A stretch of DNA of 37,587 nt from Planctomycetota bacterium (GTDB lineage: Bacteria; Planctomycetota; UBA1135; GCA-002686595), in contig JACKHS010000029.1 in NCBI GenBank assembly GCA_020638875.1, forward strand, positions 1 to 37,587, in the 5' to 3' direction. Position numbers and translations under genes: made by a program. Position 1 is the first letter of the stretch, and every line of letters begins with the position of its first letter. Below, one piece after another: positions 34,296 through 37,587 of this stretch. Under the pieces are notes generated by a model that saw nothing but the letters and a program-made list of their open reading frames with translations, searched no databases and was not told the origin of the DNA.

Positions 34296-37200
34296 CTACT
34301 GCCAGAGCACCTCGTAGCCGTTCGAGAGGTTGAAGCCGTTGCCGCAGGGCGAGCCCTGCGGGTCGCGGTACCAGAGCTGGTAGCGCAGCACGTCGCCCGG
34401 CGCGGCCCCGCCGCGCGCGGACACGGACGGGTCGCCGGCGCCGGGATAGGCCACCGCCCCCTGGGCGTCGGGCGTCAGCACGTCGAGCCGCACGACGCCG
34501 CCGCCCGCGCAGCGCAGGCCGTCGCCGAAGGCCGCGCCGGCCCCGCCGTTGACCGCGTTCAGGCCCTGGAAGAGCAGCGCCGGCTGGCCCGGAAGCAGCC
34601 CGCTGCCCAGGAGCTGCAGCGAGTCCTGCGCCACGACGGCCGCGCCCGCGCCGAACAGCAGCGCGCCGGCGCCGCTGGAGTTCGCGCAGCCGCCCGCCGG
34701 GGACGGGTTGGCGCACGGGCAGGCCGCGCCGAGGCCGTCGCCCAGGCAGTAGAGCGCGCCCGGCCCCAGCGGCGTGCTGGTCGCGTCGGCCGGGTCGCTG
34801 CCCGCGTCGCGCTCGTCGCCGTCGAGGAAGCCGTCCTCGTCGCGGTCGACGCCGAGCCGGAACTCGCAGCCCACCGGCACGACGGTTAGCGTGACCTCGG
34901 CGCCCGGCAGCGCGGCGGCCAGCAGCGTCAGGTTGCCGACGGTCCGGCCGGCGCGGTCGCTCTGGAACTGGCCCGCCCCGACGTAGGCGTACCCGCGCGG
35001 CTCGCCGGCCACGCGCCCCTTCGCCACGACCGCCACCGCGCCGGCGTCGGCCAGGCCGAAGGCGTCGCTGAAGTACTGCACGTCCTCCGCGCTCGGGTTC
35101 GCGCCGTTGCGGTAGGTGTGCTGCCGGCCCACCGCGGCGTGCGCGTCGAGGCTGACCGTGCCGGGCGGGAAGAGCAACGAGGTGCTCGAGCCCTGCGGCA
35201 GGTCCGACCCCGAGAAGCACAGCAGGAAGGCCGTGAGGTCGGCCACGTCCTGGTCGCTCTGCACCGCGAAGGCCGGCTCGCTGACGAAGCGCTCGATCGA
35301 GTCGACGCTGCCGTCGTGCAGCAGGCCGAAGCCCGCGGTGTTCGTCGCCTGCGTGCAGTTGAAGCCCGTGCGGTCGTAGAGGTTGCGCAGCTGCGGCACC
35401 TTGAGCGTGCGCTGCGTCGAGCCGTCCACCGACACGGAGGCGTGGTGACGCTCGCCGTTCGGACCGGGCGGTAGCGGCACGAACTGGAAGCCGTTGAAGA
35501 GCAGGTCGACGCCGATGCCCACCGGCAGCGTGTGACAGCTCACGCACGCGAGCCCGTCGAGCAGGCTCGGCGGCGTGTACAGCGCGAGGCCGCGCGTCGC
35601 GTCGCCGACGCCGAGCGGCGCGCCCGCGGGGGCGAAGCGCCCGGTCGTGTAGTGGCCCGGCAGCGGCAGCGCCGTGGGCAGCGAGTTGTCGACGTTGCGG
35701 AAGGGGTTGGGCGGGAAGTGGATCGTCGCGAGGAAGTCCTCGAGCTCCTGCATCGCCGCGGCGTCGGGCTCCGCGTCGCCGCCCTGCAGCGCGACGAACG
35801 CGCCCTTGAACTCCTCGAGGCCGGCGCGGTCGGCACGCCAGTGGTGCGGCTCCTTGCCGACGATGTCCTGCAGCGTCTGCGTGAGCATGGGACCCTTCAG
35901 CGGGTGCCAGTCCTGGCAGGCGCCGTCGGGGCAGTTGCCCGCGAAGGCCTTCATGTCGCCCGACGGATCGCCGAGGTCCCACGCGAGCCGGTCCATGCGC
36001 GCGTCGGCGTGGCACGTCGCGCACGCCACCTGGCCGAGGCCGGAGTTCGCGTGCGTGTCGTACAGGTGCCGGCGCCCCAGGCGGATCGCCGCGGGCGACG
36101 CGTCGTGGAAGGGCACGCGCGCGACCTCGCTCTGGCTGCCGAGGTCCACCACCGAGATCGCGCTCTCGAACTTGTCGAGCACGTAGAGCCGCCCCGCGGC
36201 CTCGTGCAACGCGAGCCCCGTCGGCCCCTCGCCCACCGGGATGGTGAACCCGGGCGTCTCGCGCGTCGCGCCGCTGCCCAGCACGACGACGTTGTTCGAG
36301 CCCATGCCGCTGACCCAGGCGCGATCACCGGCCGCGTTCCAGACGATGCCGCGCGGGTCGCCCAGCGCCTGCGCGCGCTGCGCGGCGGGGACGCTGGAGG
36401 TCGAGTAGTCGAGGTGGTCGTTGAGGTCGAACACGCCCAGACGCGCGCCGGCCGCGCTCGTCACCGCGACCTCGACGCGCCCGAAGGTGCCGCGCAGCAC
36501 GGGCTCGAAGCGCACCTCGTTGGTCGCGTCGGTGCCGACCGCCGCGAGCTCGCCGGTGCTCGGGTTCACGTCCACCGCCATGACGAGGTTCATCAGGCCG
36601 CTCGCGTAGCTCACCGCCAGGCTCGCCGTGTCGATCACGGCCACGTCGTGGTCGACGAGCTGCCAGCCCGGCGGGCGCCCCGAGTCGGCCGCGTTCGGGC
36701 CGCTGACCTTCGCCGTCCAGTCGGCGCCCGTGTCGTCGCGCCACGCGCCGCCCGCGTCCTGCTTGACGACGAGGCCCACGCGCGGCGCCGCGGGCAGCGC
36801 GGGGTTGAGCGGCGGGTCGAAGACCGCGCCCGCGTTGGGCGGCGGGTTCTGCCCGGCGTGCGGCCCGTTCGCGTCGTTGACCACGTTCGGCGGGAAGCCG
36901 ATCACGCCGCCCGCCGCGCCGCCGCCCAGGATCGTCGAGCGGTTGCCCGACTCGAAGAGCGCCGCGTAGACCTTGGTGCCGTCGGGCGCGACGGCCAGCG
37001 CGCGCGGGTCCTCGCCCTCGATCGACAGCACCAGCGGCGCGAGCGCCAGGTTCGCCGGATCGAAGACGAGCACGGCGTTCGCCTGCGAGCAGGTCACGAA
37101 GGCGCGCTCGGGGCTGCCGGCGAAGACGACGTCGCAGGGCTCGTCGAGGGTCTGCAGGGTCGCCACGACGTTGCGCGTCGCGAGGTCCACCACGCTGATC

Positions 37201-37478
37201 GAGTCGCTGACGTGGTTGACCACCCAGGCCTCGCTCGCCGCGCGCGCGCGTACCGACACCGGGTCGTAGCCCACCGGCACCGCGAACGCGCGCTGCGGCA
37301 GCGCGCCCGTGAGGTCGAAGACCTCGAGCACCGCGTCGGGCGTGTTCACGGCCAGCAGCAGGTCGCCGACGCGCTCGAGCGGGTGCACGTGCGGCGTCTC
37401 GAAGTTGACGAAGCTCGACTGCGCGGCGCCGGGCACGGCGGGCGCGGCGAGCGCGAGGGCGAGGAGGACGAGGCGCAT
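34296..37478 (-). CDS. Secreted beta-propeller/di-heme cytochrome protein with C-terminal planctomycete-type module
   Basis: A 1060-residue exported protein. A signal peptide (MRLVLLALALAAPAVPGAAQ) is followed by YVTN/YncE-like propeller repeats (about 25-470), e.g. DSISVVDLATRNVVATL and SAISVVDLGSQSEVARV. Two c-type haem sites follow, CATCH (486-490) and CVSCH (645-649), 159 residues apart, similar to di-heme peroxidase/MauG proteins. A thrombospondin-3/EF-hand-like calcium loop, DRDEDGFLDGDERDAGSDP, is near 877-895. The last 150 residues hold YCLGDGLGAACPCAN, GGCANSSGAGALL and a late YQLWYRDP segment, a module I associate with many secreted proteins of one planctomycete group. The haem sites imply dependence on a Ccs system such as the one at 22.5-26.8 kb. 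The substrate or redox partner is unknown. Confidence 0.85.
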   Translation of the reverse strand: MRLVLLALALAAPAVPGAAQSSFVNFETPHVHPLERVGDLLLAVNTPDAVLEVFDLTGALPQRAFAVPVGYDPVSVRARAASEAWVVNHVSDSISVVDLATRNVVATLQTLDEPCDVVFAGSPERAFVTCSQANAVLVFDPANLALAPLVLSIEGEDPRALAVAPDGTKVYAALFESGNRSTILGGGAAGGVIGFPPNVVNDANGPHAGQNPPPNAGAVFDPPLNPALPAAPRVGLVVKQDAGGAWRDDTGADWTAKVSGPNAADSGRPPGWQLVDHDVAVIDTASLAVSYASGLMNLVMAVDVNPSTGELAAVGTDATNEVRFEPVLRGTFGRVEVAVTSAAGARLGVFDLNDHLDYSTSSVPAAQRAQALGDPRGIVWNAAGDRAWVSGMGSNNVVVLGSGATRETPGFTIPVGEGPTGLALHEAAGRLYVLDKFESAISVVDLGSQSEVARVPFHDASPAAIRLGRRHLYDTHANSGLGQVACATCHADARMDRLAWDLGDPSGDMKAFAGNCPDGACQDWHPLKGPMLTQTLQDIVGKEPHHWRADRAGLEEFKGAFVALQGGDAEPDAAAMQELEDFLATIHFPPNPFRNVDNSLPTALPLPGHYTTGRFAPAGAPLGVGDATRGLALYTPPSLLDGLACVSCHTLPVGIGVDLLFNGFQFVPLPPGPNGERHHASVSVDGSTQRTLKVPQLRNLYDRTGFNCTQATNTAGFGLLHDGSVDSIERFVSEPAFAVQSDQDVADLTAFLLCFSGSDLPQGSSTSLLFPPGTVSLDAHAAVGRQHTYRNGANPSAEDVQYFSDAFGLADAGAVAVVAKGRVAGEPRGYAYVGAGQFQSDRAGRTVGNLTLLAAALPGAEVTLTVVPVGCEFRLGVDRDEDGFLDGDERDAGSDPADATSTPLGPGALYCLGDGLGAACPCANPSPAGGCANSSGAGALLFGAGAAVVAQDSLQLLGSGLLPGQPALLFQGLNAVNGGAGAAFGDGLRCAGGGVVRLDVLTPDAQGAVAYPGAGDPSVSARGGAAPGDVLRYQLWYRDPQGSPCGNGFNLSNGYEVLWQ

Positions 37479-37503
37479 CGTTCCGCGGGAGCTCGGGGAC
37501 GGA

Positions 37504-37527
37504 GCGGCGGGGAGGAGCCCCCGCCGC
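37504..37527 (-). other. GC-rich hairpin upstream of the propeller gene
   Basis: GCGGCGGGG and CCCCGCCGC form a perfect nine-base stem with a six-base loop. It lies between a possible upstream stop (37537) and the ATG at 37478. It could end the upstream transcript, but no T-tract follows on the minus strand. Confidence 0.35.
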
Positions 37528-37536
37528 GCTCCCAGC

Positions 37537-37587
37537 CTAGCCCGGTCGATTCAGGAAGGCGCACGCCAGGCACAGCAACTCGGTCCC
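37537..37587 (-). CDS. Possible C-terminal end of an upstream gene, cut by the window edge
   Basis: The minus strand is open from the window edge to a TAG at 37537-37539 and would encode 16 residues ending in ELLCLACAFLNRPG. The composition is plausible for a protein end and the hairpin just downstream fits. Sixteen codons are far too few to recognise a family or exclude chance. Confidence 0.2.
   Translation of the reverse strand, partial: GTELLCLACAFLNRPG

Overview
The window is very GC-rich (roughly 70-75% by eye) and densely coded, with short gaps and many start/stop overlaps. It looks like a Gram-negative chromosome, most likely a planctomycete. The pointers are a type II secretion locus, a Ser/Thr kinase with a DWG motif and WD40 repeats, and a secreted propeller/cytochrome protein. 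That last protein ends in a Cys-Pro-Cys/Gly-Cys-Ala-Asn module that I associate with Planctomycetota. The phylum is an inference; no rRNA or tRNA gene was seen.

Layout. 1-3 kb (minus strand): a soluble histidine kinase and an NtrC-type sigma54 activator, followed by the start of dnaK; a -24/-12-like element and dyads lie in the dnaK upstream region. 3.1-4.2 kb (plus): a TsaC/Sua5 domain fused to a YwlE-type arginine phosphatase. 4.2-8.8 kb (minus): nhaA, a strong hairpin terminator, a PTS EIIA gene, and a spermidine-synthase-like membrane protein broken by many indels. 9.0-17.3 kb (plus): a type II secretion operon gspDEFGHIJ behind a good sigma70-type promoter.

17.3-34.2 kb (minus) is one long unidirectional train. 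In transcription order it holds a WD40 Ser/Thr kinase, an MnmC-like tRNA methyltransferase (frameshifted), tatA, mobA, a polyprenyl diphosphate synthase, a lipoprotein with a duplicated domain, resB, ccsA, folD, a rhomboid protease, a large secreted protein of unknown function, and serS. 34.3-37.5 kb (minus) encodes a 1060-residue secreted propeller/di-heme protein.

How the genes may work together. tatA, mobA, the prenyl synthase and the ResB/CcsA pair all supply the envelope electron-transport chain: Tat export, molybdenum cofactor, quinone tail and haem attachment to cytochromes c. The di-heme protein at the right edge is a plausible client of the Ccs system. The left end combines dnaK, a stress-type two-component pair and an arginine phosphatase, which suggests protein quality control. 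The type II locus has secretin, ATPase, platform and pseudopilins but no gspC, K, L, M or O within the window. Two genes (4.2-6.9 kb and 29.0-29.9 kb) carry clustered one-base indels. Where I could examine them they look like lost bases in G/C runs, so sequence error is more likely than true decay.
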